Shown here: positions 44,765-53,990 of the stretch, piece after piece
Position numbering within the stretch: the first letter of the stretch is position 1
Layout: each line of letters opens with the position of its first letter
Source of the DNA: Thermosporothrix hazakensis
GTDB taxonomy: Bacteria > Chloroflexota > Ktedonobacteria > Ktedonobacterales > Ktedonobacteraceae
Length of the DNA: 64,000 bases
Reading direction: 5' to 3'
NCBI RefSeq assembly: GCF_003253565.1
Contig: NZ_QKUF01000012.1
Coordinates: 1 to 64,000, forward strand
Translations under genes and position numbers: made by a program
The notes under the pieces: model-generated
Told to the model about the DNA's origin: nothing
Seen by the model: the letters and a program-made list of their open reading frames with translations, nothing else
Databases searched by the model: none

Positions 44765-44815
44765 TCTGCATACTCTCCTTCTGACTCCCATTATAAAGAA
44801 ATATGCGAAAGCACA

Positions 44816-44851
44816 ACAAAAAACGAGCTGCGAACGCCATCACGACTCGTT
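44816..44851 (-). terminator. Terminator after the GNAT gene
   Basis: Reverse-strand stem AACGAG/CTCGTT (44846-44851 with 44822-44827) followed by TTTTTTGTTG. Confidence 0.6.
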
Positions 44852-44867
44852 CCGCTCGTTCTATAGT

Positions 44868-45437
44868 TTATGCCCCGGACTCGACCAGTTTGAGCATATG
44901 CCAGAAGGTGTCTTTTCCTATCTTCCAGGTACCATGCTCTTGATACCCGACTTTCCTGTAGAGCCGATGCGCGCCCTCATTGCTCAGCTCAACGTTCAGC
45001 GAAAGCTTTGGATACCCTCGCTCCTGCGCGAGCTTCTCTACTGCTGTCAGTAGCGCCGTCCCGATGCCACGCCCGGAGAATGCTGGATCGACTGCCAGTG
45101 CATCCACATAGAATTCATCATCTTCGGCCTCGCGGGGCAATGTCACAGCTTTGCCGAACTTCTGTTGTAGATAGCGCTCAATCGGCACGTCAAGCTGCAG
45201 CTCGTCACTTCCATGATAGGCAATCAGAATGCCCGCAACCTGTCCATCCACCTCGGCAACCAGTGTATTACGATAGCTCAGGCGGTTCACATCCTGCTCA
45301 AAGTAGGTTTGCAAGGTCGCCAGAATAGCGTGTTCATCATCCTCACCGGTAATGAGATTCGCGATTTCATGGTAGGCTGAATAAATAAGCTGTGCAGCTT
45401 TTATAGAATCTTCTTTTTTTGCGCTTCGTATGTGCAT
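44868..45437 (-). CDS. GNAT-family N-acetyltransferase
   Basis: This 189-residue protein carries the acetyl-CoA loop in AVDPAFSGRGIGTALLTAVE and the C-terminal GNAT strands (LSLNVELSNEGAHRLYRKVG). The start at 45437 (GAGGAAG upstream) begins with MHIRSAKKED, typical of the RimI-like fold. Substrate unknown, probably an amino group of a protein or small molecule. Cytoplasmic and monocistronic, with its own terminator. Confidence 0.88.
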   Translation of the reverse strand: MHIRSAKKEDSIKAAQLIYSAYHEIANLITGEDDEHAILATLQTYFEQDVNRLSYRNTLVAEVDGQVAGILIAYHGSDELQLDVPIERYLQQKFGKAVTLPREAEDDEFYVDALAVDPAFSGRGIGTALLTAVEKLAQERGYPKLSLNVELSNEGAHRLYRKVGYQEHGTWKIGKDTFWHMLKLVESGA

Positions 45438-45504
45438 AGATAGCTTCCTCGATTGCTTGATTTCTTCTCCATTATACTCGACATGCGTCAATAAGTGGCA
45501 GAGC

Positions 45505-45556
45505 GCAAAACAAATAAAGAGAGAACGCTATCCTGCCGCAAAAGATAGCGTTCTCA
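45505..45556 (-). terminator. Terminator after the tandem CBM3 gene
   Basis: Perfect 12-base stem GAGAACGCTATC/GATAGCGTTCTC (45521-45532 with 45544-45555); on the reverse strand it is followed by a T-rich run. Confidence 0.85.
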
Positions 45557-45582
45557 CCGCAGTGGAAGTTACAGAGCAAGTC

Positions 45583-46653
45583 CTAGTGGGGTTCCGCTCC
45601 CCAGGCCCGCTGGCCGTCTACATAGGCCGTAATATTCTTCCAGGCGGTCGCGACAGTCAACGGACTGAAGGAATAATCGTTTAACTGCGAGAATGGCTCG
45701 ACATCGTGGCCAGCAATCCGCATACGAAAATGCGTGAACTGCTTGCCTTGCAGCATATCCTGGCTGTTAAAAGTAATCTCAGTATAGCTGTCAGCCAGCT
45801 CGGTTGGCTGAGCCATCGCCTTCATCTTCGCGACAGCCTTACTCTTCTCAAGGCCGCTACCCTCAAGGCTCACGGTTGGCTGTACCGAATGATCCCGCGT
45901 GAAATAATAACGCAGAGAGATTGAGCGGAAAGGAATATCTTTGGCGCCGGTATTTTCCAGAATAATATCAGCAACAATGGTGGCGGTCTGTGCATCGCTG
46001 ACCAGAGGTCGATACTGAACTTGCAACCCGAGATCATCGGTATTCAGCGTATCAAGCTCTTTCAAAGGATCGGTCTTGCCGTTCAGCAAGCCAGTTGGTT
46101 CCTGGCCCCAGATCAGGAGACCCTTTCGGTACAGTGCGATCTTGTCGTTATCGCCGAAGTCAAGTAATGCTGCATTATACGAATAGTCTTTCGACTGCTG
46201 GAACTGGATCTTCTGGTTTTTTGAGCGAATCTGCAATTCGATATCGCCACTGTCGCTATTACCCTCAAGCAGCCCCTTCACAAAGCCGAGCTTCAGAACC
46301 GAATCGGCTCCGGGCAGTGCGGACTTCAATTGTTGCAGATTTGGCTTGAGGTTATCACAACCAATTTTCGGGGCACGGATGCATTGAATCTGCAAATCCT
46401 CTGGAGAAATACCTTCAAACCAGTATGCCAGGTTCAGCTCATCCAATGCAACGGCCTCCGGGCCTTCGTTCACAATACGCAACACTGGATGAATCACCGT
46501 ATCTGCAACGGTGCCAGAGCCAACCTTATACTGTACTTTTATCAGCTTTCCGCTCGCCGCCTTGCCGGGTGCAAGCGTCTGAAAAACCACCCAACCGAGC
46601 GCCGAGAGCAGCGCCAGGCCGAGAATACCAACACTTATGACGCGTTTCCTCAT
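45583..46653 (-). CDS. Secreted or anchored tandem CBM3 (cellulose-binding module) protein
   Basis: This 356-residue protein has one N-terminal membrane segment (about 5-25) as signal or anchor, followed by two carbohydrate-binding modules of family 3 type. The first (about 35-190) has VIHPVLRIVNEGPEAVALDE and ALYRKGLLIWGQEP. The second (about 205-355) has IILENTGAKDIPFRSISLRY and ITAYVDGQRAWGAEPH. No catalytic domain is present. CBM3 normally targets cellulases to crystalline cellulose or is found in scaffoldins. The start at 46653 is chosen since it gives a good signal region. It may attach cells or another enzyme to cellulose. Confidence 0.85.
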   Translation of the reverse strand: MRKRVISVGILGLALLSALGWVVFQTLAPGKAASGKLIKVQYKVGSGTVADTVIHPVLRIVNEGPEAVALDELNLAYWFEGISPEDLQIQCIRAPKIGCDNLKPNLQQLKSALPGADSVLKLGFVKGLLEGNSDSGDIELQIRSKNQKIQFQQSKDYSYNAALLDFGDNDKIALYRKGLLIWGQEPTGLLNGKTDPLKELDTLNTDDLGLQVQYRPLVSDAQTATIVADIILENTGAKDIPFRSISLRYYFTRDHSVQPTVSLEGSGLEKSKAVAKMKAMAQPTELADSYTEITFNSQDMLQGKQFTHFRMRIAGHDVEPFSQLNDYSFSPLTVATAWKNITAYVDGQRAWGAEPH

Positions 46654-46967
46654 AGTGGAGAACAAACCTCCTGAATTCACATGTTCCAATACAACTCATT
46701 TTGTTTCAATACAGTTTCAAGTATGTCTACAAGCAACAACATGCGGCAAGCGCAAAGGAAAGGAATAGAGCAAAATGTATTCGTGCTCTCTGAATGCATG
46801 TTTATCCTAGCATAGCTTTCTTTTTCACGCATGAGTAGAATTGATGAATTTCAGCTCTTTTTTATTTCTCACCATCAATAAGGGATACTCATATGAATAT
46901 GTACATATTTCTGAGAGAGAAGAGCAGGCAACCGCAGAGAGAGCGGACCCATAGTCTGGCCCAAAAC

Positions 46968-47003
46968 AGCAAAAATCCGGGCCCCATATGCGGGAACCCG
47001 GAT
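46968..47003 (-). terminator. Terminator after DUF3303
   Basis: Reverse-strand stem ATCCGGG/CCCGGAT (46975-46981 with 46997-47003), followed by TTTTTG. The gap from 46654 to 47015 shows no gene. Confidence 0.7.
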
Positions 47004-47015
47004 ACAACGCTCAAG

Positions 47016-47327
47016 CTACGCTCTCTGTTTCACAACCTGCTTCTTTGACGCCTCGCGCAGATGCTCAATCTCTTCCTGATAATTTAGCGGATAGACAGCC
47101 CGTACATCAAAGCTCATCAAGTCCATATATGGTTGAAGGAAGGCCGTCAGCTCCTGGGGACTTTCCGTTTCAACAAGCAAGAAGCCAGAGCCACCACCGG
47201 CCAGATTATACCAGCCACGAATACGCTCGGGATGGTTTGAACCCGCATCGTGCAGCTCAACGGTGCGCTGTGCTACCTGCTCACGGGTTGTGCCCGGATA
47301 CCATGTAAAAGCACAATACCACTGCAT
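47016..47327 (-). CDS. DUF3303 family protein
   Basis: This 103-residue protein matches DUF3303 (dimeric alpha/beta-barrel-like), with WYCAFTWYPGTTREQVA and RIRGWYNLAGGGSGFLLVET. Members may bind or isomerise small aromatic compounds; the function is unknown. Good AGGAG site before the ATG at 47327. Cytoplasmic. Confidence 0.85.
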   Translation of the reverse strand: MQWYCAFTWYPGTTREQVAQRTVELHDAGSNHPERIRGWYNLAGGGSGFLLVETESPQELTAFLQPYMDLMSFDVRAVYPLNYQEEIEHLREASKKQVVKQRA

Positions 47328-47450
47328 ACTTTCTCTCCTTCGCTCAACACTCAGGCAGTTCTGTTTGAATAGTGGTGCTCACTATAGCATCTCGAATAGA
47401 TGCTGACTCTACAAATAGTGATGCACCCATTTCAACTACCCATCACACGT

Positions 47451-48427
47451 TCACTCGTTTGTGATGGTTACAGAGCGTGATTGATCGGCCTGCAAAGCCA
47501 GCTTCTCGGCCAGAGAACGCATCTCATCGATCAGCGCTACAGGCTGCATGATCGTGAACGGGCACCCGAGCGAAACCAGGAAACGCGCCATATGATCCAG
47601 ACTGTCATCATACGCTCGCAACAACACTCCATCCTCGGTCGCTTCCAGCGTTGCATAAGTCGGCGGAACCCGGTCGTGAAGCTGCTCCATGCGCGCTTGC
47701 AACAATACAACGATATACCAGTGCGAAGGTATCGCCGCGAATTCTTGAATAACATATTCTAGCGCATTGAAGCTATCTGGCTTTTTAAATACACTTTTTG
47801 CTCTTCAATACCAATAACCCTGTCGATTCGGAAAATACGCACTGTATTCCTGAGATGACAGAAGCCGACCGCGTACCAGCGATTCCCCCAATGCACCACG
47901 CCATAACAGTCAAACAGACGCGTACTTGTCGCTTCCGTCCCTTTTTGGTAGCGTATCAACAGGCGCTGGCCGCGATATGCAGCCATGCTGAAGCGCAGCA
48001 TGAAGTCAGGAACCTGCCCCTCAACTCTGGTCTTGAGATTGAAGCTTACCATCTCGTGAACTGCCTGCACCTGCTCCCGGAGCCGCTCTGGTAGCAAACG
48101 CTCTACTTTTGCCAGTGCTCCGGTAACGGTTGGCACCGACCCCGCGACGCCCATCTGTTGCGCCACCTGCAAACCGAGCGTAATCGCCAGCGCCTCTTCT
48201 TCAGTCCACATCAGCGGCGGGAGTCGGGAGCCGGGACACAAGCGATAGCCACCATAGCGCCCCCTGAGCGCCTCTATCGGGAAACACATACCCTGAAGCA
48301 TTGTGATATAGCGGCGGGCGCTTCGCTGATTGACCTCAAGCTTTTCGGCCAGTTGCGCCGCCGTCACTTCTGAACGGGACTGCAAAATATTTAAAACCGT
48401 TAATAAACGTAACACGGGTGAATACAC
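47451..48427 (-). pseudogene. WYL-domain (YafY-type) regulator, split by a -1 frame change at a slippery heptamer
   Basis: The first frame starts at GTG 48427 (AAAGGAGG upstream). It has a DeoR-like HTH (about 1-60: TAAQLAEKLEVNQRSARRYI) and the WYL domain (about 135-220: HWGNRWYAVGFCHLRN). It stops at 47759. A second frame then encodes the C-terminal WCX-like part (HWYIVVLLQARMEQLHDRVP, then DEMRSLAEKLALQ) to 47451. The shift needed is -1 at 47783-47789, reading T TTA AAA in the zero frame. A -1 slip gives LKKPDSFNALEYVIQEF, the sequence expected for the family. Full length would be about 325 residues, normal for WYL regulators. Mutation, base-call error, or programmed frameshift are all possible. 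Confidence 0.8.
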
Positions 48428-48538
48428 AACCAGCTCCCTCCTTTGCACAAACGCTCTCAAATAGGACCGATTCTAGCCACATTCAACCTTACAATGTTCA
48501 TAAACAGAACGCAAGCACGCAAAAAGAAGGAGATGACT

Positions 48539-49364
48539 ATGCACGCACGCCTTGAAAAGGCCTATCATTTCATTACCCAAAATGGTCGCCCGATCGATCA
48601 GGCACGCTTTGCCTATCATTTCATGAGAACAGATGCATCGCAGGACGCCCTGCTCAACACCCTGAGCCAGTATCAGAACACCGATGGTGGCTTTGGTCAT
48701 GGTCTTGAACCGGATATCGGTCAGCAATCCCTTTGCGACAGAGCTTGCGCTTCTGATCTATCGTCAGGCCAATGTGCCACCTGAGCACCCGATGGTTCAG
48801 CGAACGGTAGCCTATCTTGAGCAGACACAGGACGAAACAGGGAACTGGCGCTTCAGCCCGGAGGTCTACGAAAGCCCACTGGCCCCCTGGTTCCAACACT
48901 GGGAATGGCCCTCGCTCAATCCATCCTGCACGATCAGCGGGTTACTCAAAGAACTGGGATCGGGTTCAGAACAGCTTCACAGGCGGGTAGAGGAACTGTT
49001 TGCCAACCTGGGGAATGTTCATGATCTGACAGGAGACGAATACTATAACGTACGCCCATATGCGTACTACTTTTTCCCCATATGGGATCACCCGCAGCGC
49101 GATCTCTACACCTCAGGAGTTGCCTGGTGGCTGATTCGGCAGGCAGACTCGCTTGACGGGGACCATTTCTTTTCGTTTGTGCGCAGCCCGGAAAGCTCTG
49201 TTGCGCGCCTCCTCCCACCCACACTGATTGAGCAGCGGCTTCAAGATCTGGCAAACGAGCAGGCTGAAGATGGAGGCTGGCCTAGTCCCTATAGCAATCA
49301 TTGGCGCGGCTGGATCACTGTACAGAACCTGCTTGTGCTACAGGCATTCGGCAAGCTCGATTGA
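48539..49364 (+). pseudogene. Prenyltransferase/squalene-cyclase-like alpha/alpha-barrel protein, frameshifted
   Basis: Two overlapping frames form one gene. The first, starting at ATG 48539 (AAGGAG upstream), gives MHARLEKAYHFITQNGRP to NTDGGFGHGLEPDI. The second continues with SNPFATELALLIYRQANVPP through QVEDGGW-like repeat QAEDGGWPSPYSNH to 49364. The QxxDGGF and EDGGW repeats are QW-type motifs of (alpha/alpha) terpene-cyclase barrels. The frame changes at about 48718-48730, with one extra base or two missing bases. No catalytic DxDD motif is seen. It is divergent from the WYL regulator, which is also frameshifted. Confidence 0.75.
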
Positions 49365-49401
49365 GGCACTTCCCCGGTTTTTAAAAGGATGATGCGTACA
49401 C

Positions 49402-49433
49402 AAAAATAGGGGCTCTCTCGGAGAGAACCCCTG
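49402..49433. terminator. Terminator after the YeiH-type exporter (bidirectional hairpin)
   Basis: Long stem AGGGG-CTCTCTC/GAGAGA-ACCCCT (49408-49431). On the reverse strand it is followed by ATTTTTG, and on the + strand by GTTTCTT. Confidence 0.8.
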
Positions 49434-49448
49434 TTTCTTATCAGAAAA

Positions 49449-50477
49449 TCAGACAAAAGCGAAGGTCAGAGCCGCGCTCGCCATCAGCAGGATCGCGAAG
49501 AGCAGCACGGCCACACCGACCGCTTTCAGGCCCGTCGTTCGAATCACCTTGAGATCGACCTGAAGCCCCATCGCCGCCATTGAAGCCACCATCAGGAACG
49601 TGCTCACCTGAAGGACTCCGTCAATCACTGGCCTGGAGAAGACTCCAAACGAGGTAATTACTCCGACAACCAGGAAGCCAAGCACAAACCAGGGAATAGG
49701 CAGCTTTTTCCAGCTCATGCGCGTTCCCTTGCCGCCCTGCTTCCATGCATACCCGAAGGCGACAATAATCGCGATCGGAGCCAGCAACACCACGCGTGTC
49801 AGTTTGGTCACAAGTGCGATGTCCGCTCCCGCAGGACCAGCCGCGGGACCAGCCGCTACCACTTGCGCGATTTCATGTAGTATCGAGCCCGAAAGCAGGC
49901 CATATGCCTGAGCACTCAGGTGGAAGATTTGTTCACCAAAGACGAAGGCCAGCACACCAAGCGTGCCGACAAGGCCGCAGATAGCAACCGCAAGCGACAC
50001 ATCATCATCCTCTGAGTCAGGAAGCGCCGCGGCCATTGCACCAACCGCCGACGCGCCACAAATAGCCTGACCCACACTCATCAAAAAGGCCAGCCGCTTC
50101 GACAAACCAAGCTTATGCGCAAGCCAGGGAAAGAGCAGCAAGGCCAGCAGAATCAGCGCGAGATCTTGCAAGAAGATCCGAATGCCCCCACTTGCCAGCA
50201 GAGTAAAATTGAGCCGTACACCCGTCAAAATGATACCGTAGCGTAGTAATTTTTGTGCAGAGAAGCGTACTCCTCCTGCGTATGCTTTTGGTAGTCCAAG
50301 CGTGGCCCGCCAGAGCAAGCCAAGCAATAGCGCGATCGTTAAAGCACCCATCACCGCAAGGCCAGGCAGCAAGGCCAGCCCCATCGCCACCAACCCGATA
50401 ACTACAGTAATGCCAAGTCCCAGGCCGAACGAGACCCAGGTTCCCCCCGAAGCAGGTTGTTTTTCCGTTGTCTGCAC
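49449..50477 (-). CDS. YeiH/UPF0324 family putative sulfate (sulfite) exporter
   Basis: This 342-residue protein has 10 membrane segments and UPF0324 signatures GQAICGASAVGAMAAALP and GSILHEIAQVVAAG. E. coli YeiH is thought to export sulfate or related anions. The start codon is GTG at 50477, with GGGAG upstream. Next to it, divergent, is a LysR gene, the same arrangement as the E. coli yeiE-yeiH pair, so that protein is the probable regulator. Confidence 0.88.
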   Translation of the reverse strand: MQTTEKQPASGGTWVSFGLGLGITVVIGLVAMGLALLPGLAVMGALTIALLLGLLWRATLGLPKAYAGGVRFSAQKLLRYGIILTGVRLNFTLLASGGIRIFLQDLALILLALLLFPWLAHKLGLSKRLAFLMSVGQAICGASAVGAMAAALPDSEDDDVSLAVAICGLVGTLGVLAFVFGEQIFHLSAQAYGLLSGSILHEIAQVVAAGPAAGPAGADIALVTKLTRVVLLAPIAIIVAFGYAWKQGGKGTRMSWKKLPIPWFVLGFLVVGVITSFGVFSRPVIDGVLQVSTFLMVASMAAMGLQVDLKVIRTTGLKAVGVAVLLFAILLMASAALTFAFV

Positions 50478-50569
50478 TCTCAGTTTCTCCCATCCATGAT
50501 GTTCATTGCTTGCTCACTAGCTTACAGTGACCCGAGCCATAAATCCAATACATGTTGTATACTGATTCC

Positions 50570-50584
50570 ATAACTTGAAGTTAT
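50570..50584. promoter_or_regulatory. LysR-type palindrome between yeiH-like and LysR genes
   Basis: Perfect palindrome ATAACTT-G-AAGTTAT (50570-50584), containing T-N11-A, 21 bases upstream of the LysR start. A second short inverted repeat ATACA-TGT-TGTAT is at 50548-50560. These are the most likely binding sites of the adjacent LysR protein, affecting both divergent genes. Confidence 0.6.
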
Positions 50585-50605
50585 CATCTGGGGAGAAAAG
50601 AGTAG

Positions 50606-51490
50606 ATGAATTTCAACCACCTCCTCATTTTTCAGAAGGTGGCCGAGCACAGACACTTTACTCGCGCCGCCGAGGATCTCTATATCAGCCAGCCAGCCGT
50701 TTCAAAGCAGATCCGTGAGCTTGAAAAGAGTCTCGGTCTCTCTCTCTTTTCTCAAATCGGGCGGAAAATTTATCTCACCGAAGCTGGTGAGATTCTCTAT
50801 GACTACGCACGGCGCATCTTTGCCCTGACCGATGAGGTTGAGACACACCTTGCTGAAATGCGCGATCTTGAACGCGGGCGGCTCGCGCTCGGAGCCAGCA
50901 CCACCATCGGGATCTATCTGTTGCCCGAGGTGCTCGGTCAGTATCGGGCGTGCTATCCTCGCATTGAACTCTCGCTGGACATCGCCAATGCCGATCTGAT
51001 TCAGAGCCATCTCCTGAACAACCTGGTTGAACTGGCCCTGGTCGAGGGCAGCGTGACGCACCCCGAGCTCACCAGCGAAGTCTGGCAGGCGGATGAACTG
51101 GTCCTGATCGCCGCTCCCGAGAGCCCGCTTGCACAGCGGGAAGCGCTTTCCCTGCATGACATTCTGGAGGCCCCTTTTCTCGTTCGGGAACAGGGTTCGG
51201 GAACTCGCGAAGCCTTTGAAGCAGCACTGACAGAACGCAACCTGCCACCGGTTACACCTTTTATGGAGCTTGGCAGTACCGAGGCCATTAAAAAGGCGGT
51301 CGCAGCAGGACTTGGTATCTCCTTTGTTTCTACTCACACCATACAGCTTGAGGTCGCCGCTGGCCTGCTGCATATTGTGCCGCTACGCGACTTTCAGCTT
51401 GTACGCCAGCTCTATATTGCCTATCCCCGGCAGCGACGCCTGTCACGCGCCTCCCGGGCATTTCTCGCACTGTTACAGAGAGACTTGTAG
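50606..51490 (+). CDS. LysR-family regulator (YeiE/CysL-like)
   Basis: This 294-residue protein has the LysR HTH (FQKVAEHRHFTRAAEDLYIS, then QPAVSKQIRELEKSLGLSLF) and an effector domain with LALGASTTIGIYLLPEVLG and LVREQGSGTREAFE, as in the CysL/YeiE group that senses sulfite or related sulfur anions. The divergent YeiH-type exporter supports this reading. The start has GGAGAAAAGAG upstream. The stop is followed by about 170 bases with the promoter for the histidine kinase. Confidence 0.88.
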   Translation: MNFNHLLIFQKVAEHRHFTRAAEDLYISQPAVSKQIRELEKSLGLSLFSQIGRKIYLTEAGEILYDYARRIFALTDEVETHLAEMRDLERGRLALGASTTIGIYLLPEVLGQYRACYPRIELSLDIANADLIQSHLLNNLVELALVEGSVTHPELTSEVWQADELVLIAAPESPLAQREALSLHDILEAPFLVREQGSGTREAFEAALTERNLPPVTPFMELGSTEAIKKAVAAGLGISFVSTHTIQLEVAAGLLHIVPLRDFQLVRQLYIAYPRQRRLSRASRAFLALLQRDL

Positions 51491-51571
51491 CATGAGCTAC
51501 TCTGAAAAGAGAGGGATTGTATTCCGTTTGAATATGGTTGCGTCTCTGTTACCGCAAGCGCTCCTATACAC

Positions 51572-51600
51572 TTGACACATGCTCTCATTGTTGATTAGAT
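51572..51600 (+). promoter_or_regulatory. Promoter of the histidine kinase gene
   Basis: TTGACA (51572-51577) and TTAGAT (51595-51600) are separated by 17 bases, 60 bases before the ATG. Confidence 0.6.
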
Positions 51601-51659
51601 TACAGTATTCGTATTATTTCAGACGTCACAGCCATAGATAGAAAGAAAAGAGTACGCTT

Positions 51660-53750
51660 ATGGGGTTTTCTGCCGGAGCAGAAGCAGAGATAGAGAAATA
51701 CGCGGGATTCATGCTCGAACACACGCCAGTTGGAATAGCGCTGATTGAGATGCCACATTTTCGGCTGCTTCAGGCCAATGCAGCATACAGACAATTTCTG
51801 CTTCGGAGCCAGGCCCCGGAGGCCCGGCTTCCGCTCGGTGAATCCTTCGCTGAGTGGTGCCAGCGCATGGATATTCCCCATATTATCGATATACTCAAAA
51901 TGGTCTATCAGAGTAGCGTTCCCTATCGCAACGACGAATTTAGCGTCACCACATCCGCACGAACATCATACTGGCACCTGTCGGTAACCCCCATCACCCA
52001 TGAGGATGGCTCAATCCCCTATCTGCTTGTCACCGCATATGACATCACGCCTCAAATAGAAGCACAACGCCAAACCGAGCCCGAGCGCATCTCAGAGTCA
52101 CATTCACTGGTGGCAGCAGAGCTACAGCGGCTCGGGGCAATCGATCAGGTCGCCAGAAGTGTACGCCAATCACTCGATGTCAAGCAGATCAGTCAGACAA
52201 CGCTGGATATCATTTATGGCTATATTCGTCCTGCTCATATCTGCCTGTATACCGCTGCGGAGGCTCAACGAGCCCTGCGCAAGGTGAGCTCACGCAGCGC
52301 CCCGAATTGCCCGGCTACACACCCGGATCTCCCGTTTGTGCCCTACGAAAGCAGTCCTCTGCCTGTTTCACAGCCAATCTTGCAGGTGCGAGAACCCGTC
52401 TTTGTGGCTGATTTACAGGCCACAGCGATGACCAAAGAGAACCCGTATATGGGCGCTGGAGTACATGGGTTTATTTATATTCCTCTCTGGTATCAGGGGA
52501 ACCTTGAAGGCGCTCTGGTCGCGTCTTTTAACCATCCGATCAAGGAAAACGGATGGGAGCTCCAGATGTTGCAGGGGAGCAGCACCCATATCGCCTCTGC
52601 CCTTGTGCATGCCCGCCTGCATAAAGCACTCGACAACGAACATAATCGTATGCGGGCCGTGCTGGACCAGCTTCCAGAGGGTATTCTAATCGCAGAAACC
52701 ACCAGCGGCACCATCAGTTATGCGAACAGTGCCGCCGCTCAGATGCTTGGCTTCTCACTTGAGGAACTGACCTCAAAGCCGCTGCATCTGTTACGGCCTC
52801 CATTGGCACAGGAGAAACTCACCGTCAGTGGGCGCACGCTACTACCCTGGTCCATGATCGTCATTCGAGCCCTGTGCGGTGAAACGATCACCAGTAAAGA
52901 AACGCTGGTCGTTCGCGCCGATGACTCTCAACTCATCACGCTGGCTTCGTGCGCCCCCCTCTATAATGAGGATGGAATCATGACGGGAGCAGTCATTGTT
53001 TTTCAGGATATCACTACACAGAAAACCGTAGAGCAGCACAAAAACGAGTTCTTCTCAATTGCCAATCACGAGCTCCGCACGCCTGTCACCGTGATTCAGG
53101 GCTTCGCCGAAATCCTGCAATTGAAAGCACAGCAGGATCATGAGCACCTTGAACCGGTTGTCGAGTACGCACTGAACAGCATTGCGGAGCAGAGTGAGCA
53201 TCTCACGCACCTGATCGAAGAGATGCTCGATATCTCGCGTCTTGAGCAATCGCAGTTCTTCCTGCGCCGCTCCCCTTGCAACATCCTGACGCTGGTACAC
53301 AATGTGCTCCGAGGACAGGAAGTGATGGCGCGGCAACACCACTTTTCGCTCACGCTGGAAGGAATCGACGAAAATGAACCGCTTATCGCCAATGTCGATG
53401 AGGAACGCATTGTCCAGAGCTTGAATAACCTCATCAATAATGCAGTGAAATATAGCTCGCCGGGCACACACGTGGAAATCGGCCTCCGGCGCGGCGATCC
53501 CCCTTCGGATGAGCTCCTTTTCTGGGTGAAAGATGAGGGTATCGGGATCCCGGCGGACGAGATTCCGCTGATCTTCAAGCGCTTCTATCGCGCCAACAAC
53601 GTTGATGAAGGGCAGAGCGGTTTCGGCATCGGGCTGTATCTGGTGAAAGAGGTAATTAATCGTCATGGCGGGCATGTCTGGCTTGAGAGCACGCCCGGCA
53701 AGGGCTCTACCTTCTTTTTCACCCTTCCGATGGCGACACCTGCCACATAG
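51660..53750 (+). CDS. PAS-GAF-PAS sensor histidine kinase, soluble, orphan
   Basis: This 696-residue protein has a PAS domain (about 10-130), a GAF domain (about 165-320), a second PAS (about 335-450), HisKA with the phosphorylated His470 in ANHELRTPVTVIQG, and HATPase_c. The last has N-box NNLINNAVKYSSPG, G1 DEGIGIP, F-box IFKRFYR and G2 GFGIGLYLVKEV. No membrane segment is visible, so the signal is cytoplasmic (redox, ligand or light through PAS/GAF). No response regulator is adjacent, so the partner is encoded elsewhere. The start has AAAG upstream only, so it is moderately certain. Confidence 0.93.
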   Translation: MGFSAGAEAEIEKYAGFMLEHTPVGIALIEMPHFRLLQANAAYRQFLLRSQAPEARLPLGESFAEWCQRMDIPHIIDILKMVYQSSVPYRNDEFSVTTSARTSYWHLSVTPITHEDGSIPYLLVTAYDITPQIEAQRQTEPERISESHSLVAAELQRLGAIDQVARSVRQSLDVKQISQTTLDIIYGYIRPAHICLYTAAEAQRALRKVSSRSAPNCPATHPDLPFVPYESSPLPVSQPILQVREPVFVADLQATAMTKENPYMGAGVHGFIYIPLWYQGNLEGALVASFNHPIKENGWELQMLQGSSTHIASALVHARLHKALDNEHNRMRAVLDQLPEGILIAETTSGTISYANSAAAQMLGFSLEELTSKPLHLLRPPLAQEKLTVSGRTLLPWSMIVIRALCGETITSKETLVVRADDSQLITLASCAPLYNEDGIMTGAVIVFQDITTQKTVEQHKNEFFSIANHELRTPVTVIQGFAEILQLKAQQDHEHLEPVVEYALNSIAEQSEHLTHLIEEMLDISRLEQSQFFLRRSPCNILTLVHNVLRGQEVMARQHHFSLTLEGIDENEPLIANVDEERIVQSLNNLINNAVKYSSPGTHVEIGLRRGDPPSDELLFWVKDEGIGIPADEIPLIFKRFYRANNVDEGQSGFGIGLYLVKEVINRHGGHVWLESTPGKGSTFFFTLPMATPAT

Positions 53751-53990
53751 ACACTTTTGCCATCATAGCACACAACGCCACACGAACGTGCTATAGTGTA
53801 GAGCTATAATCATGCAGATATTATCACGCTTTCAGCATTTCACAATTTCTTTTTCAACAAACTATCGACTATAATCTAAAAGGTGGTTCTTTTTCGTTCT
53901 CTTCTATTGGCTGGAACACATATCGTCTATTGTAAAAAAATGTCCAGTCAGCTTTAGCTGCACCACCAGATGGGATGGATACCAGATACT

